Assembly (NCBI GenBank): GCA_026995955.1
Contig: JALWNJ010000002.1
Span: forward strand, 1-8,473
Source of the DNA: Gammaproteobacteria bacterium
GTDB lineage: Bacteria > Pseudomonadota > Gammaproteobacteria > J044
Length of the DNA stretch: 8,473 bases
Direction: 5' to 3'
Positions 1 to 5,678 of this stretch are shown in pieces. The notes under the pieces are model-generated. The model made no database searches. It saw nothing but the letters and a program-made list of their open reading frames with translations, and had not been told where the DNA came from. The translations under genes and the position numbers were made by a program. Position 1 is the stretch's first letter; each line of letters begins with the position of its first letter.

Positions 1-543
<543 letters not shown>

Positions 544-574
544 GTTGGCCTCACTCCCTTGTTGTCCCTGGCCC

Positions 575-595
575 GATGCGCCCGCAGGGTGCATC
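575..595 (-). promoter_or_regulatory. Stem-loop in the comEA-like mRNA leader
   Basis: The transcribed strand can fold as GATGC (595-591) with GCATC (579-575), then an A-C mismatch, then CCC with GGG around the loop TGC. That makes an 8-bp stem with one mismatch. It lies within the roughly 62-nt leader predicted from the promoter at 612-617, about 30 nt upstream of the ATG at 543. It is not followed by a T-tract, so it is not a terminator. Whether it does anything is unknown. Confidence 0.35.
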
Positions 596-611
596 AAGGT
601 CTCCACATCCG

Positions 612-617
612 ATTATA
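612..617 (-). promoter_or_regulatory. Extended -10 promoter for the comEA-like gene
   Basis: The transcribed strand reads TGCTATAAT, a perfect sigma70 -10 hexamer with an extended -10 TG, 12 nt after the pyrF stop codon. No good -35 hexamer is found 16-18 nt upstream. Instead that region is occupied by the perfect palindrome at 627-641. An extended -10 can work without a -35. The predicted start is near 605, giving a leader of about 62 nt. Perfect TATAAT hexamers should be uncommon in DNA this GC-rich, and this one lies in a gap directly upstream of a gene. It probably serves comEA and possibly galU. Confidence 0.65.
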
Positions 618-626
618 GCAGCCTTT

Positions 627-641
627 GCCTCAGTCTGAGGC
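627..641. repeat. 15-bp perfect palindrome across the pyrF stop codon, at the -35 position of the comEA promoter
   Basis: The 15 bases read GCCTCAG-A-CTGAGGC on the transcribed strand: two 7-base arms around a single central base. The pyrF TGA lies inside the second arm. As RNA it could form a six-pair stem with a 3-nt loop. As DNA it is centred roughly 29 bp upstream of the predicted comEA transcription start and overlaps the -35 zone, the usual place for a dimeric repressor or an activator. The flanking bases are not T-rich, so a classical terminator for the upstream operon is less likely. Its function is inferred only. Confidence 0.45.
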
Positions 642-1328
642 CGCGGCAATGGCGCGTAGCACGGAAACCGGATCCTCGGCCCGGGTCACCGGCCGCCCCA
701 CCACCAGATAGTCACTGCCGTGGCGGAAGGCCTGCTCCGGCGTGACGATGCGACGCTGGTCGCCCGCCTCGCTGCCCACCGGGCGGATGCCGGGCGTCAC
801 CAGCAGGAAGTCGGGGCCCAGCGCCTTGCGCATGGCGGCCGCCTCCTGCGCCGAGCAGACCACGCCGTCGAGTCCGTTCTCCCGCGCCAGGCCAGCCAGG
901 AACAGGGCCTGCTCGGCCGGGCTGCGTTCGATCCCCAGCCCCTGCAGGTCGCGCTCGTCCATCGAGGTCAGCACCGTGACCCCGATCAGCAGGGGTCGGC
1001 TGGGCTCACCCTCCAGCGCCTCGCGCGCCGCCTGCATCATGCGCGCACCACCCGAGGCGTGCACATTGAGCATCCACACACCGAGCCGGGCGGCGGCGCG
1101 GCAGGCGGCCGCCACGGTGTTGGGGATGTCGTGGAACTTGAGATCGAGGAACACGGAAAAGCCTCGCGCGTGCAGGGCCTCGACGAAAGCCGGACCTGCG
1201 GCGACAAAAAGTTCGAAACCCACCTTGAGGCGGCACAACGCGGGATCGAGACGGTCGACGAAGGCAAGTGCCGTATTGCGGTCGGGAAAGTCCAGGGCAA
1301 CGATGGTGCGGGGTTCGGTTCGGTTCAT
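630..1328 (-). CDS. pyrF: Orotidine 5'-phosphate decarboxylase PyrF
   Basis: PyrF performs the last step of UMP synthesis, decarboxylating OMP, in the cytoplasm. The 232-aa length fits the short bacterial (group I) family. The conserved active-site pieces are in order: IVALD (D12), LKVGFELF (K35), the catalytic signature [10 protein letters not shown] at 62-71 with D62, K64 and D67, NVHASGG at 88-94, TPGIRP at 178-183, and the phosphate-binding VVGRPVT at 209-215 with R212. The start at 1328 is chosen because its ATG overlaps the lapB stop (ATGA), GGAG lies a short way upstream, and the family sequence begins within ten residues. The overlap implies translational coupling to lapB, so pyrF appears to be the last gene of the rpsA-ihfB-lapA-lapB transcription unit. 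It ends inside the palindrome at 627-641. No truncation or missing catalytic residue is seen. Confidence 0.97.
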   Translation of the reverse strand: MNRTEPRTIVALDFPDRNTALAFVDRLDPALCRLKVGFELFVAAGPAFVEALHARGFSVFLDLKFHDIPNTVAAACRAAARLGVWMLNVHASGGARMMQAAREALEGEPSRPLLIGVTVLTSMDERDLQGLGIERSPAEQALFLAGLARENGLDGVVCSAQEAAAMRKALGPDFLLVTPGIRPVGSEAGDQRRIVTPEQAFRHGSDYLVVGRPVTRAEDPVSVLRAIAAASD

Positions 1329-2524
1329 GCGCGACGGCTCTCCGGGTGGGTCTGCCATTCGTCCAGGGGTTTGAGGGTGTCCCATCCATGGCAACCGGGA
1401 CACTGCCAGCTCGGCTGCGTGGCCTCGAAACCACACTGGTGGCAGCGTACGGCCGGCATCTGTTCCTCGAGCCGGGCCAGGGCATCGACCAGGGCCCGGA
1501 ACTCTTGCGGCACTTCGGCATCACCGTGCTCCATCAGTGTCGCATACCGCTGCATCAGGGCCGGGGAATAGCGGCCCTGGGACAGGCTCTCCTCGATCAG
1601 CCCGCGCGCCTCGTCCCGCCTGCCCTGTTCGATCATCAGATCGATGCGCGCCAGCCGTACGGAAGGCACGGCCAGGCGTTCATCGAGCCGGAGCAACCAG
1701 CGTTCGAGCTCCTCGCCATCGCCCAGTCGTCTGAAACCCTCGATGATCACGGGCAACAGGAGCGGCACCATGTCCGGATGTTGCTCAGGCGCCGCCCGCA
1801 ACAGCTTCATCGCCTTGCGCGCATCACCGCGGGCACGCAGCACCTCGGCCAGCAACAGCAGCCCGCGCACGCTTGCGGGCTGCAGCCCGCGGGCGGCACG
1901 GGCGTGTTCCATGGCGGCACCCAGCGCGCCCTGCTCCAGATCGGACTCGCCCAGCTCGCAGTGATAATGCGCCATCAGCGACGACAGATCCTCACCGGAG
2001 GCCTTTTGCTGTTGCTGACTGACCTCGATGGCACGCTGCCACTCCTTTTCCTGTTCGTAGATCTCGCGCAGCAGACGGTAGGGCTCGGCGAGGCGCGCTC
2101 CATCCTTGATCAGCTCGTTGAATACGCTCTCAGCACGGTCCAGCAGGCCAGCCTTCATGTAGTCCTTGCCCAGCTCGAGCAGTGCCTGCTGGCGCTGCAC
2201 GAGGCTCAGATTGGGACGCGCAATGAGATTCTGGTGGATGCGGATGGCGCGATCGACCTCACCGCGGCGGCGGAACAGGTTGCCCAGCACGATGTGCGTC
2301 TCGACGGTCTCGGAATCGACCTCGACCATCTCCACGAACACCTCGATGGCCTTGTCCTGCTGCTCGTTGAGCAGGTAGTTGAGGCCGCGGATGTAGCGGC
2401 TGGACAGAAAGGGGGATGCAGCGTCCCGCGCTTCCCGCGCATGCGGGCGGCGGTAGCGTGCCCGGGCGGCCAGCCATCCGGAGAGGGCGGCCACGGGCAG
2501 CAGCAGCCACAGCAACTGCGTCAT
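1325..2524 (-). CDS. lapB: Lipopolysaccharide assembly protein LapB (YciM), TPR and rubredoxin-like protein
   Basis: LapB is an inner-membrane-anchored protein facing the cytoplasm. In Escherichia coli it directs FtsH-mediated degradation of LpxC, the committed enzyme of lipid A synthesis, and so sets lipopolysaccharide levels. This 399-aa version resembles the E. coli protein (389 aa). It has an N-terminal transmembrane helix (about residues 3-20) followed by basic residues, a long helical tetratricopeptide region (about 40-350; for example [20 protein letters not shown] and [15 protein letters not shown]), and a C-terminal zinc-ribbon or rubredoxin-like module with CHQC (361-364) and CPGC (375-378), then GWDTLKP. 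The start is the ATG at 2524, sharing one base with the lapA stop (TGATG), with AAGGA 9 nt upstream; a TTG one codon earlier is less likely. lapA upstream is its usual partner, and pyrF overlaps its 3' end. Confidence 0.95.
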   Translation of the reverse strand: MTQLLWLLLPVAALSGWLAARARYRRPHAREARDAASPFLSSRYIRGLNYLLNEQQDKAIEVFVEMVEVDSETVETHIVLGNLFRRRGEVDRAIRIHQNLIARPNLSLVQRQQALLELGKDYMKAGLLDRAESVFNELIKDGARLAEPYRLLREIYEQEKEWQRAIEVSQQQQKASGEDLSSLMAHYHCELGESDLEQGALGAAMEHARAARGLQPASVRGLLLLAEVLRARGDARKAMKLLRAAPEQHPDMVPLLLPVIIEGFRRLGDGEELERWLLRLDERLAVPSVRLARIDLMIEQGRRDEARGLIEESLSQGRYSPALMQRYATLMEHGDAEVPQEFRALVDALARLEEQMPAVRCHQCGFEATQPSWQCPGCHGWDTLKPLDEWQTHPESRRA

Positions 2525-2817
2525 CAATGCGGATCCTTGATCGGTATCTTGCGCAGGTTGTCGACTTCCATTTCCAGTGAATGATAGCGCCTTCGCAGGC
2601 GACTGATCTCCGCCTGGCGCGCAAGCAGCAGGCCGGAGGCCAGGAGCAGGCCCAGCAGCAGGCCGATCAGGACGCTGAGCAGCACGAGCGTGGCCAGGGG
2701 CAGTTCGAACTTGCGGAAGTAGAGGTCGATGACGACCGGATCGGGATTGTAGATGGTGAACACCGCGGCACCGAAGGCCGCCAGCAGCACGAGCAGCGCC
2801 AGCAGGGCAAAACGCAT
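2524..2817 (-). CDS. lapA: Lipopolysaccharide assembly protein LapA (DUF1049)
   Basis: This is a 97-aa membrane protein with the LapA/YciS pattern. The first hydrophobic helix is at about residues 2-22, then the short loop YNPDPVVIDLYF (23-34), which is the conserved signature of the family. A second hydrophobic helix lies at about 40-66, followed by a basic, heptad-like cytoplasmic tail at about 68-91 that could form a coiled coil. In E. coli, LapA is made with LapB and takes part in assembly or regulation of lipopolysaccharide in the inner membrane. The ATG at 2817 lies 9 nt after the ihfB stop. Only a weak purine stretch (GAGACGG) precedes it, so its translation may depend on ribosomes finishing ihfB. 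Its TGA shares one base with the lapB ATG. Confidence 0.93.
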   Translation of the reverse strand: MRFALLALLVLLAAFGAAVFTIYNPDPVVIDLYFRKFELPLATLVLLSVLIGLLLGLLLASGLLLARQAEISRLRRRYHSLEMEVDNLRKIPIKDPH

Positions 2818-2826
2818 CGGGCCGTC

Positions 2827-3138
2827 TCAGTCGATGGGCACGTTTCTGCGCTGGGCCTCGATCACCCGCTCACGCAGTTCCTTGCCCGGCTTGAAATGGG
2901 GTACGTACTTGCCCGGCAGGGGCACGGCCTCGCCGGTCTTGGGATTGCGCCCCATGCGCGGAGGGCGGTAGTGCAGGGAGAAACTGCCGAATCCCCGGAT
3001 CTCGATGCGCTCGCCCGAGGACAGGGCCTCGCTCATCTGGTCCAGCAGGGTCTTGACCGAAAGCTCCACATCCTTGTACGCCAGATGGCTCTGCTTGCGT
3101 GCCAGAATGTCAATCAGTTCGGACTTGGTCATCGCCAT
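2827..3138 (-). CDS. ihfB: Integration host factor subunit beta
   Basis: IHF-beta forms a heterodimer with IHF-alpha and bends DNA sharply at specific sites, acting in transcription, replication and recombination. The 103-aa product starts [20 protein letters not shown], very like E. coli IHF-beta (MTKSELIERLATQQSH). The family hallmarks are all present: [16 protein letters not shown] (43-58), GRNPKTGE (63-70, the beta-arm tip whose proline intercalates into DNA), and [16 protein letters not shown] (77-92). The SLHYR-PP-GRNPKTG pattern marks the beta subunit rather than HU or IHF-alpha. The ATG at 3138 is preferred over the one at 3132 because AGGGGG lies 7 nt upstream of it. The C-terminus ([10 protein letters not shown]) is a few residues longer than in E. 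coli. It lies directly after rpsA, as in most gammaproteobacteria. IHF-alpha is not in the window. Confidence 0.97.
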   Translation of the reverse strand: MAMTKSELIDILARKQSHLAYKDVELSVKTLLDQMSEALSSGERIEIRGFGSFSLHYRPPRMGRNPKTGEAVPLPGKYVPHFKPGKELRERVIEAQRRNVPID

Positions 3139-3161
3139 GCTCGATCCCCCTACGCTGCCTT

Positions 3162-3204
3162 CGAGTTGACACACAACGACTCGGGCACCCTTCCCTGGGC
3201 ACCC
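3162..3204 (-). promoter_or_regulatory. Two adjacent RNA stem-loops in the rpsA-ihfB spacer
   Basis: The 91-nt spacer contains the 8-base word GGGTGCCC twice in direct orientation (3204-3197 and 3190-3183), separated by AGGGAA. In RNA this word pairs with itself (three G-C pairs, two G-U wobbles, three G-C pairs), giving an 8-bp stem with a 6-nt loop. On the opposite strand the same positions would be C-A mismatches, so only the sense transcript folds this way. Directly downstream, CGAGT (3183-3179) can pair with ACTCG (3166-3162) around a U/G-rich loop; the two hairpins share base 3183. No T-tract follows immediately. These may be attenuation, processing or mRNA-stability elements that set IHF-beta output relative to S1. 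Confidence 0.45.
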
Positions 3205-3229
3205 CGTCGTAGTCATAGCCGAGGCCGTC

Positions 3230-4903
3230 TCAGCTTTCCTTGGTTTCCATCTGCTCCTTGAGCAGGTCGCCAAGCGAGGTGGTGGCCGAGCTGGAGGCAG
3301 TGTAGTCCTTCAGTACGGCAGCCTCCTCGTCGAACTCCTTGGCCTTGATGGAGAGCAGGATGGTGCGGTTCTTGCGATCCACGCCGATCACCTTGGCCTC
3401 CACTTCCTCGCCTTCCTTCAGCACGCTGCGCGCGTCCTCGACACGGTCCATGGACAGCTCGGAGGCACGCAGGGTACCCATGATGTCCTCGGCCAGCTCG
3501 ACGGTAGCCGCCTTGGGCTCCACCGAGACCACCTTGCCACGCACGATGCTGCCCTTGGGATGCTCGGCGACGAAGTTGGAGAAGGGGTCGCGGTCGAGCT
3601 GCTTGATGCCCAGCGAGATACGCTCGCGCTCGGGATCGATGGAGAGCACCATGGCCTCCACTTCCTCGCCCTTCTTGTAGTTGCGCACGGCCTCTTCGCC
3701 GGGCACGTTCCAGGAGATGTCGGACAGGTGCACGAGGCCGTCGATGCCGCCCTCGAGACCGACGAAGATGCCGAAGTCGGTGATCGACTTGATGGCGCCC
3801 TTGACCACGTCGCCCTTCTTGTAGTTGCTGGCGAAGTCTTCCCACGGGTTGGGCTGACACTGCTTCATGCCCAGCGAGATGCGGCGGCGCTCCTCGTCGA
3901 TGTCGAGGATCATCACCTCCACCTCGTCGCCCAGGGAAACGACCTTGGACGGATTGACGTTCTTGTTGGTCCAGTCCATCTCGGAGACGTGGACCAGGCC
4001 CTCGACACCATTCTCGATCTCGACGAAGCAGCCGTAATCGGTGATGTTGGTGACCTTGCCGAACAGGCGCGTGCCGACCGGATAGCGGCGCGTGAGGTCG
4101 ACCCACGGATCTTCGCCCAGCTGCTTCAGACCCAGCGAGACGCGGTTGCGCTCACGGTCGAACTTGAGCACCTTGACCTCGATCTCCTGGCCGATCTCGA
4201 CCACCTCGGAGGGATGCTTGACGCGCTTCCAGGCCATGTCGGTGATGTGCAGCAGGCCGTCGATGCCGCCCAGGTCGAGGAACGCACCGTAGTCGGTGAG
4301 GTTCTTGACGATGCCCTTGATGACCTGGCCTTCCTGCAGGTTCTTGAGCAGTTCCTCGCGCTCGGCACTGTATTCCTGCTCGACCACGGCACGACGCGAG
4401 ACGACGACATTGTTGCGTCGCTGGTCGAGCTTGATGACCTTGAATTCCAGTTCCTTGCCTTCCAGGTAGGAGGTGTCGCGCACGGGGCGCACGTCAACCA
4501 GTGAGCCTGGGAGGAATGCGCGGATGTCGCCCAGTTCCACGGTGAAGCCGCCCTTCACCTTGCCGGTGATGACGCCCTTGACGATCTCGTCGTTCTCGAA
4601 GGCCTCTTCCAGACGCTTCCAGGCCTTGGCCAGCTTGGCCTTCTCGCGTGACAGGCGGGTCTCGCCGAAACCGTCCTCGACGGTCTCCAGGGCGACCTCC
4701 ACGACATCGCCGACCTTGACCTCGAGTTCGCCGTTCTCGTTCTTGAACTGCTCGACGGGGATCACGCCCTCGGACTTGAGTCCGGCGCTGACCACCACAT
4801 AGTCGTCGGTGATGTCGATCACGGTGCCGGGCACGATCTGGCCGGGCTTCATCTGAGAGTACGCAAGGCTCTCTTCAAACAGCTGCGCAAAACTTTCGCT
4901 CAT
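3230..4903 (-). CDS. rpsA: 30S ribosomal protein S1
   Basis: S1 binds mRNA on the 30S subunit and helps unfold and place it for initiation. The product is 557 aa, the same length as E. coli S1, and it begins [13 protein letters not shown]. Six S1 (OB-fold) repeats can be placed: about 21-87 and 105-171 (the divergent ribosome-binding pair), 192-260, 277-347, 364-434 and 451-520. The RNA-binding repeats carry typical strands such as [41 protein letters not shown] and [21 protein letters not shown]. The last repeat is more divergent, as is usual. The tail (about 521-557) is acidic and polar. The start at 4903 matches the conserved N-terminus, although no Shine-Dalgarno lies at the normal distance. 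The family is known to repress its own translation through its leader, and this leader has suitable structure. Confidence 0.98.
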   Translation of the reverse strand: MSESFAQLFEESLAYSQMKPGQIVPGTVIDITDDYVVVSAGLKSEGVIPVEQFKNENGELEVKVGDVVEVALETVEDGFGETRLSREKAKLAKAWKRLEEAFENDEIVKGVITGKVKGGFTVELGDIRAFLPGSLVDVRPVRDTSYLEGKELEFKVIKLDQRRNNVVVSRRAVVEQEYSAEREELLKNLQEGQVIKGIVKNLTDYGAFLDLGGIDGLLHITDMAWKRVKHPSEVVEIGQEIEVKVLKFDRERNRVSLGLKQLGEDPWVDLTRRYPVGTRLFGKVTNITDYGCFVEIENGVEGLVHVSEMDWTNKNVNPSKVVSLGDEVEVMILDIDEERRRISLGMKQCQPNPWEDFASNYKKGDVVKGAIKSITDFGIFVGLEGGIDGLVHLSDISWNVPGEEAVRNYKKGEEVEAMVLSIDPERERISLGIKQLDRDPFSNFVAEHPKGSIVRGKVVSVEPKAATVELAEDIMGTLRASELSMDRVEDARSVLKEGEEVEAKVIGVDRKNRTILLSIKAKEFDEEAAVLKDYTASSSATTSLGDLLKEQMETKES

Positions 4904-4921
4904 GGTTGATTGAATACCTGT

Positions 4922-4957
4922 AACAAAAACAAAACGCCGTCACTTCCCTTTGCGGCG
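4922..4957 (-). terminator. Stem-loop plus T-tract in the rpsA leader (attenuator-like)
   Basis: On the transcribed strand CGCCG (4957-4953) pairs with CGGCG (4939-4935) around a 13-nt purine-rich loop containing AAAGGGAAG. It is followed directly by TTTTGTTTTTGTT (4934-4922). A G-C stem plus U-tract looks like an intrinsic terminator, yet it lies 19 nt upstream of the essential rpsA start codon. It must therefore be leaky, conditional, or used as a translational element, with the U-tract as an S1 binding site. The stem is only 5 bp and the loop large, so strong termination is doubtful. Confidence 0.45.
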
Positions 4958-4970
4958 GGTTGGTTGGTTG

Positions 4971-4998
4971 AACACAAACGGCGGACCTGGCGTCCGCC
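4971..4998 (-). terminator. Stem-loop after cmk with imperfect T-tract
   Basis: GGCGGAC (4998-4992) pairs perfectly with GTCCGCC (4986-4980) around the 5-nt loop GCCAG, starting 5 nt after the cmk stop codon. GTTTGTGTT follows (4979-4971). A 7-bp GC-rich stem next to a broken T-tract suggests a partial terminator or a 3'-end stabiliser of the aro-cmk transcript. That would partly uncouple rpsA from the upstream biosynthetic genes. Its arms can also pair with arms of the next hairpin. Confidence 0.5.
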
Positions 4999-5003
4999 AC
5001 CCG

Positions 5004-5678
5004 TCATGCCAAGTTGCGTTCCCTGGCCAGATCGAGGATCCGCTGAAGGACCTCATCGATCCCGAGCTCCGTGCTGTCGAGCACGACGGCATCCTCCGCC
5101 GGCCTGAGCGGCGCCACCTCGCGTTTGGCATCGCGCTCGTCCCGATCGGCCAGTTCCTGCAAAAGGGAGTGGATGTTAGCACTAACCCCTTGTTCCTTCA
5201 ACTGGTTATAGCGGCGCCGGGCGCGTTCCTCAAGGCTGGCGGTGAGATACACCTTGAGCGGTGCGTCGGGAAACACCACGGTACCCATGTCGCGGCCGTC
5301 GGCCACCAGCCCGGGCGGACGCCGAAAGGCGCGCTGCCGCTCGAGCAGGGCCTCGCGCACCTCGGGCAGCGCCGCCACGCGCGAGGCATCGGCGCCGCAG
5401 GCCTCTGTGCGCAGCTCGGCCCCCACCTCCTCGCCATCGAGCAGGATGCGGGTGCCGCCGCCCTTGGCCGGCTCGAAGCGGACCGGCAGGTTGCGCGCCA
5501 CCTCCGCCACGGCGCGGGCATCGTCGAGATCGACCCCGGCGCGACGCGCCGCCAGCGCGGTGAGTCGGTACAAGGCACCACTGTCGAGCAGGTGCCAGCC
5601 GAGGCGCTCGGCCAACAGGCGGGCGATGGTGCCCTTGCCCGAGCCGCCCGGCCCGTCGAGGGTGATCACCGGCGTCAT
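5004..5678 (-). CDS. cmk: Cytidylate kinase
   Basis: Cmk phosphorylates CMP and dCMP with ATP, recycling the CMP freed by RNA turnover and by lipid and glycan synthesis. The 224-aa product fits the bacterial family. The visible parts are the P-loop [10 protein letters not shown] (8-17), the substrate region LDSGALYR (31-38), a CMP-binding insert (about 60-125), [14 protein letters not shown] (126-139), the [11 protein letters not shown] lid segment (154-164) and [15 protein letters not shown] (177-191), which ends with the LDST motif (200-203). The ATG at 5678 overlaps the aroA stop (ATGA) and has GAGG 7 nt upstream. Codons 149-173 are unusually rich in A/T-ending triplets (CTT, TAT, CAA, GTT, AGT, GCT) compared with the rest of the gene. 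This is also where the two promoter candidates lie. Placement just before rpsA is widely conserved. Confidence 0.97.
   Translation of the reverse strand: MTPVITLDGPGGSGKGTIARLLAERLGWHLLDSGALYRLTALAARRAGVDLDDARAVAEVARNLPVRFEPAKGGGTRILLDGEEVGAELRTEACGADASRVAALPEVREALLERQRAFRRPPGLVADGRDMGTVVFPDAPLKVYLTASLEERARRRYNQLKEQGVSANIHSLLQELADRDERDAKREVAPLRPAEDAVVLDSTELGIDEVLQRILDLARERNLA
5173..5201 (-). promoter_or_regulatory. Candidate sigma70 promoter inside cmk, proximal to rpsA
   Basis: On the transcribed strand there is TTGAAG (5201-5196), a 17-nt spacer, then TAACAT (5178-5173) preceded by TGC, an extended -10. Both hexamers match consensus at four of six bases, and the spacing is ideal. The predicted start is near 5166, giving an rpsA leader of roughly 260 nt. 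The -10 lies within the inverted repeat GTTAG-TG-CTAAC. In E. coli, rpsA is known to have its own promoters upstream of the coding region, which supports the idea but does not prove it here. Confidence 0.45.
5205..5233 (-). promoter_or_regulatory. Candidate sigma70 promoter inside cmk, distal to rpsA
   Basis: On the transcribed strand there is TTGAGG (5233-5228, four of six bases), a 17-nt very GC-rich spacer, then TATAAC (5210-5205, five of six bases). It is in tandem with the second candidate 32 bp downstream. The predicted start is near 5198. Both overlap coding sequence for a conserved Cmk segment, so part of the match may be dictated by the protein. Against that, the neighbouring A/T-ending codons are not forced by the amino acids. 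Confidence 0.45.

Larger units (their letters stand above)
4904..5003 (-). promoter_or_regulatory. rpsA mRNA leader, structured and lacking a proper Shine-Dalgarno
   Basis: This is the 100-nt spacer between cmk and rpsA. It holds two stem-loops (listed separately), T-rich tracts and an AACC-repeat stretch. The closest purine motif to the ATG is CAGG about 13 nt upstream, too far and too short for a good Shine-Dalgarno. The purine word AAAGGGAAG lies instead in the loop of the second hairpin, some 40 nt upstream. In gammaproteobacteria rpsA translation is known to start efficiently from a structured leader with a poor Shine-Dalgarno and to be repressed by free S1. The layout here is consistent with that; the mechanism in this organism is inference. 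Confidence 0.6.

Noticed and set aside
544..606. Upstream in-frame extension of the comEA-like gene by up to 21 codons
   Set aside because: It would bury the signal peptide and lacks a ribosome binding site as good as the one before 543.
1268..2584. Long plus-strand open frame (438 codons) opposite lapB
   Set aside because: It lies antisense to a clear LapB with conserved motifs, has no recognisable domain, and long shadow frames are expected in GC-rich coding DNA.
3139..3229. Possible separate ihfB promoter in the rpsA-ihfB spacer
   Set aside because: No hexamer pair with reasonable match and spacing was found; any ihfB promoter may lie within rpsA.
3560..4504. Plus-strand open frame (314 codons) opposite rpsA, rich in Asp, His, Val and Leu
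   Set aside because: Its repetitive look is simply the mirror of the repeated S1 domains; no start signal or family resemblance.
3270..4850. Recurring similar segments along rpsA, as if a tandem repeat
   Set aside because: These are the six homologous S1 domains of the protein, an ordinary family property.
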